This document shows positions 23,533-35,832 of a DNA stretch of 64,000 nt, one piece after another. The DNA lies in NCBI GenBank assembly GCA_020747015.1, contig JAGTJM010000011.1, positions 682,001 through 746,000 on the forward strand, read 5' to 3'. This DNA is from Pyrenochaeta sp. MPI-SDFR-AT-0127. Its lineage: Eukaryota; Ascomycota; Dothideomycetes; Pleosporales; Cucurbitariaceae. A program made the position numbers and the translations under genes. Below the pieces are notes generated by a model that saw nothing but the letters and a program-made list of their open reading frames with translations, searched no databases and had not been told where the DNA came from. How positions within the stretch are numbered: position 1 is the first letter of the stretch; each line of letters opens with the position of its first letter.

Positions 23533-24333
23533 CTATAGCAAAGCTCGCCATGCCTTACCACTGGGCCGCTCAAGGTCCAAAAAGTCGCACATTTGTCCCA
23601 GGTGATCGACACCCCAGAAGCCTTCCGATTCGCCTTTCGCATTTGTGGCAGTAAACCACGGCAGCCCAAATGCCCCGTCCTTGAACGCTTTATTAGTATT
23701 CTCGGTCAAAATCTTCTTCACCTCGTCACTTTTCGTCCTCTCAAGAACCTTCTGCGCCTCTGCATCACTTCCAACGATAGTCCTCAGAATTGCCAGAATA
23801 TTCTCTGGCTTAGTTGGTTCGTGATATTGAACCCAAAAGTTTTCATAGAAGAGCGATATTGCGCTCTCCACAGATTGAGGATGTGAGAGAGACAGTGAGG
23901 CTAGAGTACGTTGAATGGGTAAGGTGTTGATGGGAAACCCTGGGGGTGCGTTCAGAGATATTGGGATGTTGAAGGTTTTAGCCCAGCGCTTCCGTTCGAG
24001 GTTGATCCATTTGTCTTTATCTATATGCTGTTAGAGAGCAAGTGAAAGTCGGACATGGTATCCGAAATCTTAAGACTGGCTGACAAACTCTTGATACTGA
24101 TCGGCGGCGTATTACCGCAGGCGTTCATTAGTCCACCCAACAGGATGGGTACGTATGTGATGCCGCAATTCTTGAAGACTGGGGAGTTCTGCAGCCATTA
24201 TAGGTAGTGTCAGCTTTGCCCCACACATGGAGGAGAGGTATGGGCAAGGATGTCACACCTTTAAAATGTAGAAGCCAATATAAGCGAATGGCGACACAAT
24301 GTCGACGTATAGTGTGATTTGTGGCTTGGACAT
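23533..24333 (-). CDS. Kappa-class glutathione S-transferase (DsbA-like)
   Basis: Thioredoxin-fold enzyme of the GST kappa / 2-hydroxychromene-2-carboxylate isomerase family, which are mitochondrial or peroxisomal in animals. Three exons (24333-24259, 24188-24089, 24020-23533) give 220 residues, the family length. The N-terminus ITLYVDIVSPFAYIGFYIL has the catalytic serine equivalent at Ser14 of the D-x-x-SP motif. Exon 2 encodes GITYVPILLGGLMNACGNTP, the cis-Pro-containing glutathione-binding loop. The helical insertion and the last strand/helix (GAFGLPWFTATN, then FWGVDHLGQMCDFL) follow. Introns begin GTGTGA and GTTTGT, ordinary but weak donors, and the frame is maintained. The reaction in this organism is unknown; conjugation or isomerisation of small aromatic electrophiles is likely by family. 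Confidence 0.92.
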
Positions 24334-24779
24334 GATGACTGGCACTGCTATAGCTGATTGCTGATGCTAGGTGTGACCTCGAATTGATAAGGATAGGTGT
24401 TTTGAATACAACGCTCGTATTCATAAGAAGTGGAAGTCTTGGGTATCAATGATCTCATTTTCCATGAGGAACGAACCGAATAGCCGAGGCACTTTGCAAT
24501 CCTGCAGCGATAGCGTATCTTCGCCAACGTTAGTGAACATCTGGAAATAATTGTTACCAGCAGCTAAGTCACGGCGTGGAGACTTCAATCGCGCAGATCA
24601 CGCAAGTGTGGCTTATAATGCACAAATATCATTCATGGTTCAAAAGTCAAGGATCGGCACGATTGTCCATTAGCAAATATAGGCTATGGCAAGAAAATAA
24701 TGCAGGTGAGGTGCAGCAAGTATTATGACACAATAGCGGACGAATATTTGGGTATATATTGTTGCGACACGTCTACTTA
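24334..24779. other. Intergenic GSTK-UTP13
   Basis: 446 bases, AT-richer than the flanks, with no gene recognised; it must hold the GST promoter and the UTP13 3' end. Confidence 0.45.
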
Positions 24780-27547
24780 TTAATCTACCACGATTACATT
24801 TCGTTCAAAGCCGAGCAGAGACGCTCCGTTCGTGAGGGTCTGTACATCCCCACCAACTTCGTCCATCTCTCTAAGTGTGAAGTCCAGCAGGTAGCTTTCG
24901 TCAACTAAATCCTCGACCCTCTTATAGTGTCTCTCCGAATAGGCTCGTATCGCATCGATGATATCCTTCAAGCTACCCTTCGCTCCAACTTTGCCCTGAG
25001 GCCTCAGATCAGCCAGTCTCGATGCTGGGTATGACTTGACTATGACCCACAAAATCTTCTGTGCTACTGGCGCAGTTCGAACGTTTGTGTTCCAATCTCG
25101 GAGGCGAAGAAGAAGTTTGTAGAGCTGTTCATCTGCTAGCGTACTTAGAACATCATCTACGGCGGTGAGTCCGGACATGCTGTCAATATCGGGTTTCTCC
25201 GTCTCGACTACACTTTTGAAGAGGGTGAACAGACGCCCAGGTTGGTCCATCTGGAGCGCCAGCACGATCGCTTCGCGGTAATTTCCCGCAAATGTGTAGT
25301 TCTGCAGTTTCTGGTCGAGCTCCACACGCTCATTCTCGGCCGTGGTGGCAGCTTCCAGCGTAGTGCTGGTTGTATCCTCCCAGAATGTGATGACACTGTC
25401 TCCGCCGCCAGACACCAGCGCTCCAGTTGTGCTGTGTGCGACCAAAGCCCAAACACGGTCAGTGTGATTATCGAGCGTTGACATTGCCTCACCAGATAAT
25501 GAATCCCAAATCTTAACAAGCCCATCGCCGGCGGCAGAAGCAATTTGTGGACCTCGCTTGTCTCGTGTATCAACTGGCCTATACGGAAGCCATGCAAGCT
25601 TTAAAATGCTGTTGGAATGCCCTTCAAGAGTGAGCAGGCAACTGTAGTCTGCTAAGCTCCAGATTTTGACTGTTTTATCTCCGCTCCCTGTCGCTATTAT
25701 GCCCTTGTTCCCGGAGTTGGGGACCTGTGACTCTTTGGGTGCAAACTTGACAGTCCAGACGCCTCGGCGATGGCCTCGCAAAACACCAATAGCCTCTCCT
25801 TCAGCGGCAGAGTAGATCTTGACGGTACGATCTTGAGAGGCTGAAGCAAACAGGCTGGCTGAAGGATCAATGTCAATGGCATTGATATCCTTGTCGTGGG
25901 CTTTGCGTGTATATTTCGCGCGTAGCTTTTGCTTTATATCTTTTGTAATATCCCATCGCTTAACGGTTCGGTCTTGGGAGCCAGTGACAATGTAGGCTGG
26001 TGGGTGTGACAGCGGGTCTGTGAATGCTGCCGATGATTCTTGGGGTACAACAAGGGGAAGGGCTATGGCTCCAAGCGATTCAGCATGACCTGTAAGCACA
26101 GCAGCGCAGGTGTACGAGTCGTTTGCGGGATCAATCCGCCAAAGCCTCGCTGTGTTGTCTTTTGCACCAGTAACCAACCAGTGCCCTGACCAGTCTACGG
26201 CTAGACAAATGACGATGTCTTCGTGGCCTTTCAAAAGACCGACATCAGCGCCGAAGTATCTGCCCTGGCCCACCTCATTTGCATCAGACTCGTTCAGCGT
26301 AATTATTCTGATGTCTTCCGAATTGGTGTTCAGTGCCAGCAGCGATTTATCTCGACCAACGTACGCGATGTCGATTACTTCGTCATGGGTACCCGACACA
26401 CGTCGGAAGACGGTGAGTGCTTCGATAGCTTCTTCCACGAAAGGTGGCTCTATTGAGGTGAGGGAATGGAAGTTCAGGACTTGGTCAGCATGAACTGAGA
26501 CCAAATACGGTAATGACGGGTGATGCAGGATATTGACAATCTCGTCGGTTTCAGTTCCAGGATCTTGCTCTTGAGTAAGCTCCCGGCCGGTCGCCGCTGA
26601 CCACAATCGAACCCGTCCGTTTTCACCACCAGAGTAGATGACTTGGCCATTTGTGACAAAGCCTGCACTCTCTATGCCCTCTAGCGCTGCGATCGTGCGC
26701 TGCGCTTTCCACTGGCGTGAGTCCCAGAGGATCAACGTTTTGTCTCTGCTGCCAGAAAGCAGAACCTTCTCTTCAGACGAATAATGCAACGAGCGTACGA
26801 CAGAGACATGTGAGTCTAAGACCGCTGCGCTCTTTCTTTTATGCAGATCCCAAACTCGGATCTTGCCATCTTCTGCACCAGATGCTAGTCGGTATTGAAT
26901 GTGACTTCCCTCCTGAGCGTGATCCGACTCTGCTCCCTCCTGCCTTGACTTTCCTCGCTTCCTCTTTTTATTGTTCTCTGATGCATCCTCTTTCTCAGGC
27001 GCCTCAATCTCGAAGAAGTGCAGTGCCGACACAACCCCGCCATGACCGTGGAAGGTATGTGTAGTATAGCCTGCGCGGATGTCCCAGACCTTAACAACAC
27101 CATCTGCCCCACCGGTCCCTACAAGTGTTCCTGTGCGGTCTGTCGCCAATGTCACTACAGGTGATGTGTGTGGTCGCAGTGTTCGCGTAAGCTCTAGCTC
27201 GACGGCTTCGTCATCGGGGTCAGAAAAGGCTATAGCATATATACGTAGAGACAGCGAGCGTGAACATATGATGAGATGCGATGCGGAGGGTGTCACTGCG
27301 GAACGTGAGTTAAGGCCATGCCGTTGGGAGGGACAGACTCACAAGCCAATGCTGTGATGGCCTCGCCATCGCCCTCAACCCTCCCGAGCTCTTTTCCATT
27401 CGTGAGGTTTGTGAGCAGCACGTCCTCGCCCAAGGTCGCCGCCAAGATGCGCCCATCTGCGCTGAGTGCTAAGCTTCCGCCGGAGTAAATGGGCTGCAAG
27501 GTACGACCGACCTCGTATGTCGTCCTCACTGTTGCTCTTTGCGCCAT
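24780..27547 (-). CDS. utp13: U3 snoRNA-associated protein UTP13 (TBL3-type)
   Basis: WD40 protein of the UTP-B subcomplex of the small-subunit processome; acts in the nucleolus in 18S rRNA maturation. Two exons, 27547-27343 and 27295-24780, over a 47-base intron, give 906 residues. At least a dozen WD40 repeats form two propellers; clear units include GGADGVVKVWDIRAGYTTHT, SGSRDKTLILWDSRQW, TGAKDNTARLWRID, TGSQDRTVKRWDITK, ASASQDRTVKIYSAAEG and TGSGDKTVKIWSLADYS. The C-terminal ~170 residues (from NERVELDQKLQNYTFAGNYR) are the helical Utp13 domain that binds the other UTP-B members. A Lys-rich acidic insert (KKRKRGKSRQE) lies between early repeats and could be a nucleolar signal. Length exceeds yeast Utp13 (817) mainly through this insert and loops. 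Confidence 0.95.
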
Positions 27548-27764
27548 TGAAAATGTAGTGGTGGACTCGAACTTTTGGTGGTCGAAACTGCGAAATCTTA
27601 GGAAATTTTTTTATCGATAAGGCGACAAGCACGCGCGGACGTCGGGCAGGCGCGTCCCTCATGCTTGTACTCAACGCTACCATGCGCACCATGTGACGAG
27701 TCCAGGATGCATTTCCAACATGTCTCTATGGTTGTAATTGACGAGTATCTCTAATAAGACCGCC
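27548..27764. promoter_or_regulatory. Shared UTP13 / membrane-protein promoter
   Basis: Only 217 bases separate the two start codons. At 27603-27610 there is an AAATTTTT core resembling the yeast ribosomal-RNA-processing element (RRPE), 56 bases from the UTP13 ATG. Such A/T runs are common, so the match is only suggestive. Confidence 0.4.
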
Positions 27765-29788
27765 ATGGGTCGTCAGGCTTATCTGGCGAAGATCGCCTTC
27801 GTACTGCGACCTTAGAGTTCCTGTGACCAGACCATCGCTGACGGACACACCAGGGCCGATCAGCTTTTGAGCCCACACCGTCCGCGTCGCAATCTACCGA
27901 ATATGTGCAACTCGAGTCGGCTCAATCTGGGCTGCCTCGACTGTATCAAGAAGCGACTGCCAATAGCTACGTCCAGCTATATGACGAACGTGGGAACCCC
28001 ATCCACCCTCACTCTCATAGCTACGGGAAGAAGCTAAGGGATGCACAAAACGACGTTCTTGCCTCAGTTGGGGTAGTTGAGAGACGAAGATCACCGTCTG
28101 AAGGCCTTCCTGGCTCAAACGAAGAGCACCTGGATCTGCTGGAGGCCGAGGACAATGTGGGCAATGCCATTCATTTGGCATCTACGCTTACCGAGAACCT
28201 GTGCACTTGGTGGATAGGAATATTAAGGGACAGGCTACTGGTACTTCCCAATTGATTCTCTTGGTGTGTTCACTGACTCTGTACAGACTTTCCGGTACCG
28301 GGATGCGGTTCCCTTCGCTCAGATTGTCGCTTCAGAACGCGCTATGTCAGGCGCCAATCTGGTCTATACAGGCATCGCTCCCTATCTACTTGCCGCCTTT
28401 GGCAAACAGGCAGTCGTGTATAGTGCATTCGTATACCAGCCTATTGATCGCCTGATCTACTCGATACGGGCAAGCCAAAAAACGCGCTCCTTCGTTAGAC
28501 GGTCGAACAATGCGATGAAATCTATGTTAGTTGGCTTTTATTCACGACTCTACAAGTTCTAACCTCAGATAGTCTTGCCTTGACCCTTGAGATATTATTC
28601 TATCCCTTTCACTATCATAGCAACTTGCAGCGCCTCGGTCTCGTTCCAGCTGAGCCACTATTACCACCGTGGAGGACCCTCATTCCCTTCTCAAGAGCTT
28701 CACCATTACTACCAATTTCTCTACACTATGACCCCTTTGCCTCGGTTGCTGATTGTGTAATGGCAGCCTTGACATCACCAATCATTCTTGTGTGCGTGGA
28801 ACAGGTTCTTGAACGTTGGTTCTGTGCTCGTATGTCCGATGCTGTCGAGTCATCCATGCTTCGTCCTGATAATGCAGGCATGTATAGCCGAGATGCCAGT
28901 GGTAGGGATGGAACTAGGGCGATGCTCAGCCCTCGCCAACAGTCACCCTCATTCATTCGACACTCCATCAGCAACCTGCTTACATTTCTTGGTTGGTGCC
29001 AACCTCTGGAAACTGGGAAGGCCGAGCGGAAACGATCCACCGAGTCTGCACAAACGCAGGAACCCTGTGATGGACCCACGTTCGGTATTGATAGTGCTCA
29101 GATTATTGACCTCACCGCTTTAGCGTTGCCAGTCGTTCAAAATCCAGATTTGCCAGTAGCCAACTCGTCTGGTATAGACGTGATTCCAACTCCACTTCAC
29201 GGAATAGACAACATGACCCGCCCTACAACCCCGCCAACTCCGACAGCATTAACACCTGATCAGGAGGACAACGATCCCCGGATCAGAATAACGTCCAGGG
29301 AGGGCATTGTCGAGATGGAAGTTCGGCTTCCACCTAGAATACTCTCCACTCATACCGAGGCCGTTGAGGCTCCTGCCTCGACACCAAATCGTCGAGCCAG
29401 TGCTTCGCGGAACAGCCTGTTCTCATCTTCGCCCTCGAGTAGATCAGCTTATCGCATTACTCAACTCTCGTCTGAACCCGCACAAACGATCAGCGCAGTG
29501 GTAACAACACAGCTTGTTGGAATTGCCATGCTACCTTTCAGACTCGTTGTCCTCCGGCTGATTGCTACACGTTACCTTGCCATTCAGGAAGGACACACGA
29601 GCCGACTTGGAGCTGTCAGGCAATTGCCTAGCTTGAGTGACCTAACTTGGCGATGCATTGGGACTCAGATATCGCGTGTTGCGCTCTGTGGCATGCTAGA
29701 ACTGACCGTCGATCTTAGTTTATGGGGATTGCAATATCTTGCTATAACCAGGACGGGGCAGAGCATCTTTGGTTGGGGTGCACTTTGA
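27765..29788 (+). CDS. Unknown membrane-type protein, 625 residues
   Basis: No named family recognised. Four exons (27765-27800, 27854-28240, 28287-28525, 28573-29788) joined over introns of 53, 46 and 47 bases give 625 residues. The start MGRQAYLAKIAF and the splice into GRSAFEPTPSAS keep frame. Hydrophobic segments lie near residues 155-185 (TGIAPYLLAAFGKQAVVY), 220-235 (ILALTLEILFYPF), 290-310 (CVMAALTSPIILVCVEQVL) and near the C-terminus (VVTTQLVGIAMLPFRLVVLR and the helix ending ELTVDLSLWGLQYLA). Between them lies a long polar, Thr/Pro-rich loop of ~180 residues. I infer a multi-helix membrane protein, perhaps of an organelle; no catalytic motif is visible. It shares a 217-base divergent promoter with UTP13. 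Confidence 0.75.
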
Positions 29789-31575
29789 TGACTGTTGCTT
29801 GTTTCAGAAACGCAAAACGATCACAGGCGGCAGTGACATGCTCATGCGTCAACGTCTTCCGATCTGGCGGAAACACTTGCTCGCTTCTTGCCATTGAGTG
29901 GCCTTGGGGACTCGATGCAAAGGCCTGAAGGAGGCACTTCCTCTAAAACACGAGACTTTGATATGCCGGCAGAATCACAGGGCAAAAAAACCTCCGAATG
30001 GTACTCAACGGTCTGCTCCCCGCCGTTGAGGTGGTCTGACCTCGGTCACGGATATGGTGACGACGCACAGATAGTGATGTTGGTCTCCGTGTTGCACGAG
30101 GTATCTTGATGTGGCTTGGTTGCGCAACTGAAACACACACCATTGGAGGCGCAAGTCCATGAGAGTGACTTTGGACCTCCAAGCACTCAGGACAAAAGGC
30201 TGTGGGGAGGGGGGGAGAAAGAAGCGGGCAGCACGTGCGTGGCGCTCCCGCCGACGCGCTAAATGGTGCATCTCGCGCAGCCGGCGCAATGCATGACGGC
30301 CTTGAGTGGCAGTGATTGGAGGCGTTGCAAATGCAAGCAGCACGTTCAGTCAACATTGGGTTTGTGATTCGGAGATTATATGAGGGCCGCAGAGCGTGAC
30401 AGGCTGTGTTTCTGTTGCACTGCAGGGCCCGGGCATCAGAAAGGGTATAAGCTCAGGAGGACATGATAAAGGCAGGGCTGGCCATAGTTTTATTGTGGGC
30501 AGGGGGAGAAGGAGCAGTTTGCAGAGGCTGCGACCGTCACCAACGGGTCGCATCAGCGATCTGGGGTCTGTTGGCGGGAATGCCTGTGCCAGGCTCAAGT
30601 GAAGCATTGGGTGCTGTCTGAACAGGCGATGAAGCGAAGATGGGGTGGGACCAGCACCAGTCCAACAAGGCGCTTTCCGGCAAGTTTTCTGTATAGCCGT
30701 ACGCTAAGGGGAGCAAAGTAGCTGGGATTAGCAGGGCAGAAGTGGGTGCGGAAGGGCGCTCGGGCTTGTGGCTTGCGGGCCTAACCTAGGGACTCTTCCA
30801 TGGGGGGAGGGAGAAGGGTGGGTGGTGGTGGTGGTGTTGAGTTTTGTGGGAGGAAAAAAGTTCAGACCGTCTGCACATGATAGAACCCCCTATTCCCTAG
30901 CCCTGGGATCCGAGCCGTCGAGTTGCTTTTTCGCCCTTCGTCTTTGCTCCTGGCCTCTCCGCATTTGCGTGCAAAAGCTAAATCTCCCGCTCGTTCCTGG
31001 CCCGCATCGGCAATCCAGCAATCCAGGCCCCTGCACGCCGTCTCCTGGGACACTGCCTGTTGGGCTTGCGCTGGACAGACGACCAGCCTAGCAGCTCCTA
31101 TTCACCCCCGCGACTTTCATAATTCACCGCCGAGAACCCTGAACGCCCGATACCACGCTCGTTTCCGGTGCTGTTACGGTTCCAGCGTCGTCACTCGCCC
31201 TCGACTTGCCCAACACTGCCGTCGACACGTCGTGCCCGCCACCTCACGCTTCTCCCTGGAGTCGCAAACCGCGGCACCTCTGCTACCATCCGCCTTGACA
31301 CGCACCTGCCACCGCCTCCAGGCCGTGCTCTGTCTGAGACCATAGCAGCCAGCGCCGCCGGGACCAGACGTTGCTGACCGCCGCCCGATCGCTTCCTCCC
31401 CCGCCGCATACAACGCCAGTGTTTTGCTGAAGACGGCCGGGGAGCCACGGACATGTATGCGGCCGCATAGGGCCCAGCAAGAGAAAAAAAGGAAACGCGC
31501 TCCGGTCGACAGCGCATCTCCAACGCCCTCAAAGGCCGCCTTCGCAGCTGAGCCTTTCGCGACCGGGCCGTCAAC
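29789..31575. other. Intergenic, likely long kinesin leader
   Basis: 1.8 kb without a supported gene. The frames here are short and overlap on both strands. Two G-rich stretches occur near 30200-30220 and 30802-30830. The last several hundred bases before 31576 are C-rich and free of a better start, consistent with a long 5' untranslated region. Confidence 0.4.
30802..30822 (+). other. G-quadruplex-capable tract
   Basis: Four runs of at least three G (30802-30807, 30809-30811, 30816-30818, 30820-30822) are separated by loops of 1-4 bases, satisfying the usual quadruplex rule. A GGT repeat follows. It lies about 750 bases upstream of the kinesin start. Confidence 0.5.
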
Positions 31576-34463
31576 ATGTCAGGCAACTCGCTTCCTCGCC
31601 CCTCGAGACCCTCGATCGCTCCACCCACTGGGCCCTTACCATCACTACCGGTAGCCAAGTCTCGGAGCTCCAACATCGGCCCCGCGTCGCGAAGCTCCCT
31701 GCTTCCGAGTCCCTCTGCGGCTGCCAGTCGAGCCGTCTCTTCGTCAGCGTTGCCTTATCGTCCAGGCCCGAGGCATTCAAACTCCCCCTCTGTCCCGGCG
31801 CTGCCATCAGACGATGGCCCTGCAGGTCCACTGCCAGCTGGAAAGTCGCTGCGGAAGACCGTTAGTATCGGCGCATTTCCCCAACCGCCCAGACACATAG
31901 GAAGATCAAATCCAACCAGCCCACTGTCGGCGAGCTTGACACCGGGCGGCGAGACAACAGACCGAAGACTATCTTCTGTTTCCAAAAGCTCAGTGCCTTC
32001 TCGGAACAGTAGTCTGAAGAAACCGAGAACATCCAATATTGGAGGTGCGCGAGGTCTACTACCAAGATCACCGTTATCGCCTCCTAGCTTGCTCAACGGC
32101 AGCGCGGACTCGGTGACTGTAGACAATGGCCACCTTAGCCTGCCATCACCTCCACAGAGCCGCAACTCTTCTCCTCAAGGATCCTATGCGACCAGTGCAA
32201 CCACATTCGAGGATGTGGGGGACGACGAGGCAAGAGGGCGCGCGGACAGCAAAGGCAACAAAGATGGTAAAGGAAATGTCCTTGTCAGTGTGCGGGTACG
32301 GCCCGATATAGGAGCCAAAGACAGCAAGCAAGAGATGGAGTGGGAAGTCAATAACAAACGTGCACTGATCACTTATAGAGGTCGTGAGGGCGGAGACTAT
32401 TACTATGGTAAGGTTGCACGGATTGATGCAGGGCACTGGACCTGAAGCTAATTCGATGTGATTCAGATAATGTCTTTGACACCCAAGACAACAACGCGCG
32501 TGTCTACGATTCCGCAGCCAAACGACTGGTCCGACGGGTTATGGAGGGTTACCATGGCACTGTGTTTGCTTACGGCATGACTGGAACGGGAAAAACCTTC
32601 TCCATGCAGGGCACCGCTACGAACCCTGGTGTGATACCACTGGCTATTACTGACATATTCTCTTACATCCGAGAAACTCCCCACCGAGAATTTCTCTTGC
32701 GAGTCAGCTACCTCGAAATTTACAATGAGAAGATAAATGACCTGCTAGCGGGCCCAGTCGCAGGCATGACTGGCCAGCCAGGACCGCAAGAGGAAATCAA
32801 ACTACGCGAAGATAGTAAACGTGGTGTTTATGCGACTCCACTCAAAGAAGAGATTGTGCAAAGTCCAACGCAGCTTTTGAGAGTCATTGCTCGTGGCGAC
32901 AATGCTCGTCGAGTGGCCGGCACACAGTTCAATGCACGAAGCTCACGAAGTCACGCCGTCGTGCAAATTGTGGTCGAAAGTAGGGAACGCGCACCTGGCC
33001 CTGTGGGAACCGCGAGCAACCACAAACGGTCGGCCATCATCCCTGGTGGAGTCCGTGTATCAACACTCAGCCTGATCGATTTGGCGGGCTCCGAGAAAGC
33101 AGCAGACAACAAGGAGAGGCGGACCGAAGGGTCTCATATCAACAAGAGTCTGCTCACTTTGGGCACTGTGGTAGGGCGACTGGCCAGTGATAAGGATAAA
33201 TCAGAAAAGGAAAAGGGCAAGGGAGACAAGCACTTGCCGTACAGAGACAGCAAGCTCACTCGCCTCCTGCAGCCAGCCCTTTCTGGAAACTCCTTGGTCA
33301 GCATTCTCTGCACCATTCAAATTGGATCCAGTGGCAGTATCGCTGCAGCGACTAGCCACACTGGTGAAACCTTGAACACTCTGAAATTTGCGTCCCGGGC
33401 TAAGAACAATATTGTCAGTCATGCCAAGAAAGCAGACGAATCTTTGGGTGCTGGCGGGGATGCAGGCAGCCGGGCTTTGCTAGATCGCTATCGGTTGGAG
33501 ATCCAAGAGCTCAAGAAGCAACTTGAAGAAGGCAAGAGCAGGGAAGCCAAAGACGAAGACGAAGATGAGCTGAAAAAGGACAAAGAGGAAGAGAAGGCAC
33601 GTGAGCTGGAGGACAAACAACGACACGAAGAGCAAATGCTTGAAATGCAACTGGCACGCACAGCATTGAAGGAGCGGATCGAGCACCTCAACCGGTTGAT
33701 TCTCAGCTCGAAATCTCTTGGCGTCAACAATGGCCGATCGTTCTCGTCAATGAGCTTCCAGCGTGGCTCTGTCCTCAACAACCATGTTGACATGCGGCCG
33801 ATTTCTGTAAGATCATCTGCCAGTCATGCTACGTTGGAAGTGCCTGGACAGCACCACACGCAGCCCTCCCTTCCGATGGATGGCTCTGAAGAAGATGACT
33901 CTGTTGGCGAAAATGGAGACGGCATTGCAAGCCAGGCTGTGCAGATACAAGCTTTGCAAACGGATTTGGCGGACAAGAACCGCTACATCACGACGCTCGA
34001 GAAGCGATTGCTACATGCTCGAAGATCAAGTCATTCACGGGTTTCCATGACGCTTTCACACAAGCTTGGAGGAGGCAGCGAGGATGGTGGCTTGATTGCG
34101 ACCATTGCTGAAAAGGACACGGAGATATTGAACCTGCGAGCACAGCTCGAAGACAAGGAGCGAATGATTGCGGCGCTCACATCAGCTCGCAAGAAGAACG
34201 ACAACGCGCACGAGATGGGAAGCGATGGATCGCCTGGGAGCAGGCGAACATCATCTTACCAGCGCAGCGAAGGCAGTAGTGCAGGCGTCATCGCCAAGGG
34301 CCCAACGTCACCCATCGGCGGCAAGCCTTTCCTACCACCAGCCACAAACAACACGGGAAAGAACATTGAGGAAATGACACGGATGCTAGACGAGATGCTG
34401 ACGGCCAGAGTTGACAAGGCTGCGCGGAGAAGTAGCTTGATGCCAGTCACCGAGGGGCGATAG
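31576..34463 (+). CDS. kip2: KIP2/kinesin-7-type motor protein
   Basis: Plus-end-directed microtubule motor; in Aspergillus the equivalent KipA carries plus-end proteins and keeps hyphae straight. Two exons, 31576-32407 and 32467-34463, over a 59-base intron, give 942 residues. Residues 1-235 are Ser/Pro-rich and basic, the disordered N-terminal extension typical of Kip2-type kinesins. The motor follows: NVLVSVRVRPD, P-loop GMTGTGKTFSMQG (near 315-322), switch I NARSSRSHAVVQ, switch II LSLIDLAGSEKAAD, then HLPYRDSKLTRLLQPALSG. A Lys-rich insertion (KDKSEKEKGKGDK) sits before that last motif, in the microtubule-binding loop 12 region. Coiled coil follows the motor (residues ~640-720 and ~800-870), with Ser-rich linkers. 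Subfamily assignment is less certain than the kinesin call. Confidence 0.9.
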
Positions 34464-35832
34464 CATTGAAAAGTAAGGGCATGGAGAGTGTTACACAAAG
34501 AGCAACAAACAAGACATCATAACTGAGACGATACGAAGTACAAGGTAATGAAGTTGAAACGTCAGCAAGGCGCGGGGCAGCCGTACTTCATTCTCACGGA
34601 GTTTAGAAAAAAAAAACAAGGCGCGGGCGTTGGGCAAATGGAATGGAATGGGAAACTCACATTGACGGCGAACTTTGGTGTTTATCAGTCCCCACTCGGG
34701 ATCTCATGTGCTCATGTCGACACTAGGGCTGCGGGACTTTTGTTGTTTCTTTCCTTTCCTTCTTTGAGCTTTGCCGAGGGACGTTCGATTTGATACCCCG
34801 TTTTCTCGTCTGCCGTGTGGACAGCCGCAAAGGTTTCTTGTTTTTTAGTATTGGAGCTCACCTGGCTTCTAGAGTAGTACTAGCACTAGTATGCATTCGT
34901 GCCTGCCACTCTGGGCCGCGCTGCACATGACTTTTTGAGGGGAAGCCATGAGCCCATGTGTGTCGTCCTGTATGCACCTTCATCTCAGCACCAGTCTATA
35001 CATGAAGCCATGGGCAGACATGCAGCCGCCGGCCAGCCTATCGAAGGACGCGCCGTTGCAAGCTGTCAGTGTCATGTGCCCGCTAGCGCCGGACCTGGGA
35101 TGGGCGCTACTCGATGCTAGATTGGGGCAGGGGGCGCGTTGCAATCCGGACTCCTGGTCGCTACACAGATGGGGTGTTTCAGCGTCCCGACACGACAGCC
35201 GTCTCAGCGTCTCAGATGCCATTGCTCTGCTCCCTCGGGATCACGCCCAGCCCAGCCAGAAATGAAGGGCCCCCCGCCTTGACCCTCCTTCCTGAATTGA
35301 AACCCCTCCGGAAGGCTTCGTCTTCAATCTGCTCACGCTAGATCCATCGCGGGCTCGTTGGCTTGACACTTCATCCCTCAATTTGGGACGCTCGGCAAGG
35401 CGACCTATCTGTTCCGCCTTCTGCACCAGGGCATCCTCTCCGTTCGTCAGGCTCCTTGATGGAGATCACCTTCGTTTGTTTCCCGTTGTGAAACGGCTCA
35501 TGCTTTGGATACTTATCTGCTGCAGAGCTTGCTCCTCCACCTCCGCCGTCCTCCCTTCACCATCTCTCATATGATTACGTAGAGAGGAACCGGGTTGTTT
35601 CTTCGCTTCTCGCTCTTGCACACTTTCCTTCTCGTTTCTTTATTTTATTCTTCTACTCTTCTTCGCACGGCAGGGCCTCTTTCCCCCCCTCATTCTTAAA
35701 GTCGCTCTGCAGGGACAGGTGACGTTTCCCTTACTGCACCAGCTTCGTCATCCTAGTAGTACGCTGCAGCTGCCCGACTTGGCCAGTCTTCAACCACAAG
35801 AAGCCACTATCTCGAAAACTAGAGTGTTCGAC
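34464..35832. other. Intergenic, likely long leader
   Basis: 1.4 kb without a recognised gene. The part from about 35,500 to 35,720 is strongly pyrimidine-rich (T/C runs), as often seen just upstream of fungal start sites. Confidence 0.4.

Noticed and set aside
29943..30607. Minus-strand frames of 85-137 codons
   Set aside because: They are low in conserved composition, overlap each other and lie in GC-rich leader-like DNA upstream of the kinesin gene.
31191..31831. Minus-strand frames of 86-161 codons overlapping the kinesin start
   Set aside because: Shadow frames of the GC-rich leader and of the kinesin N-terminus.
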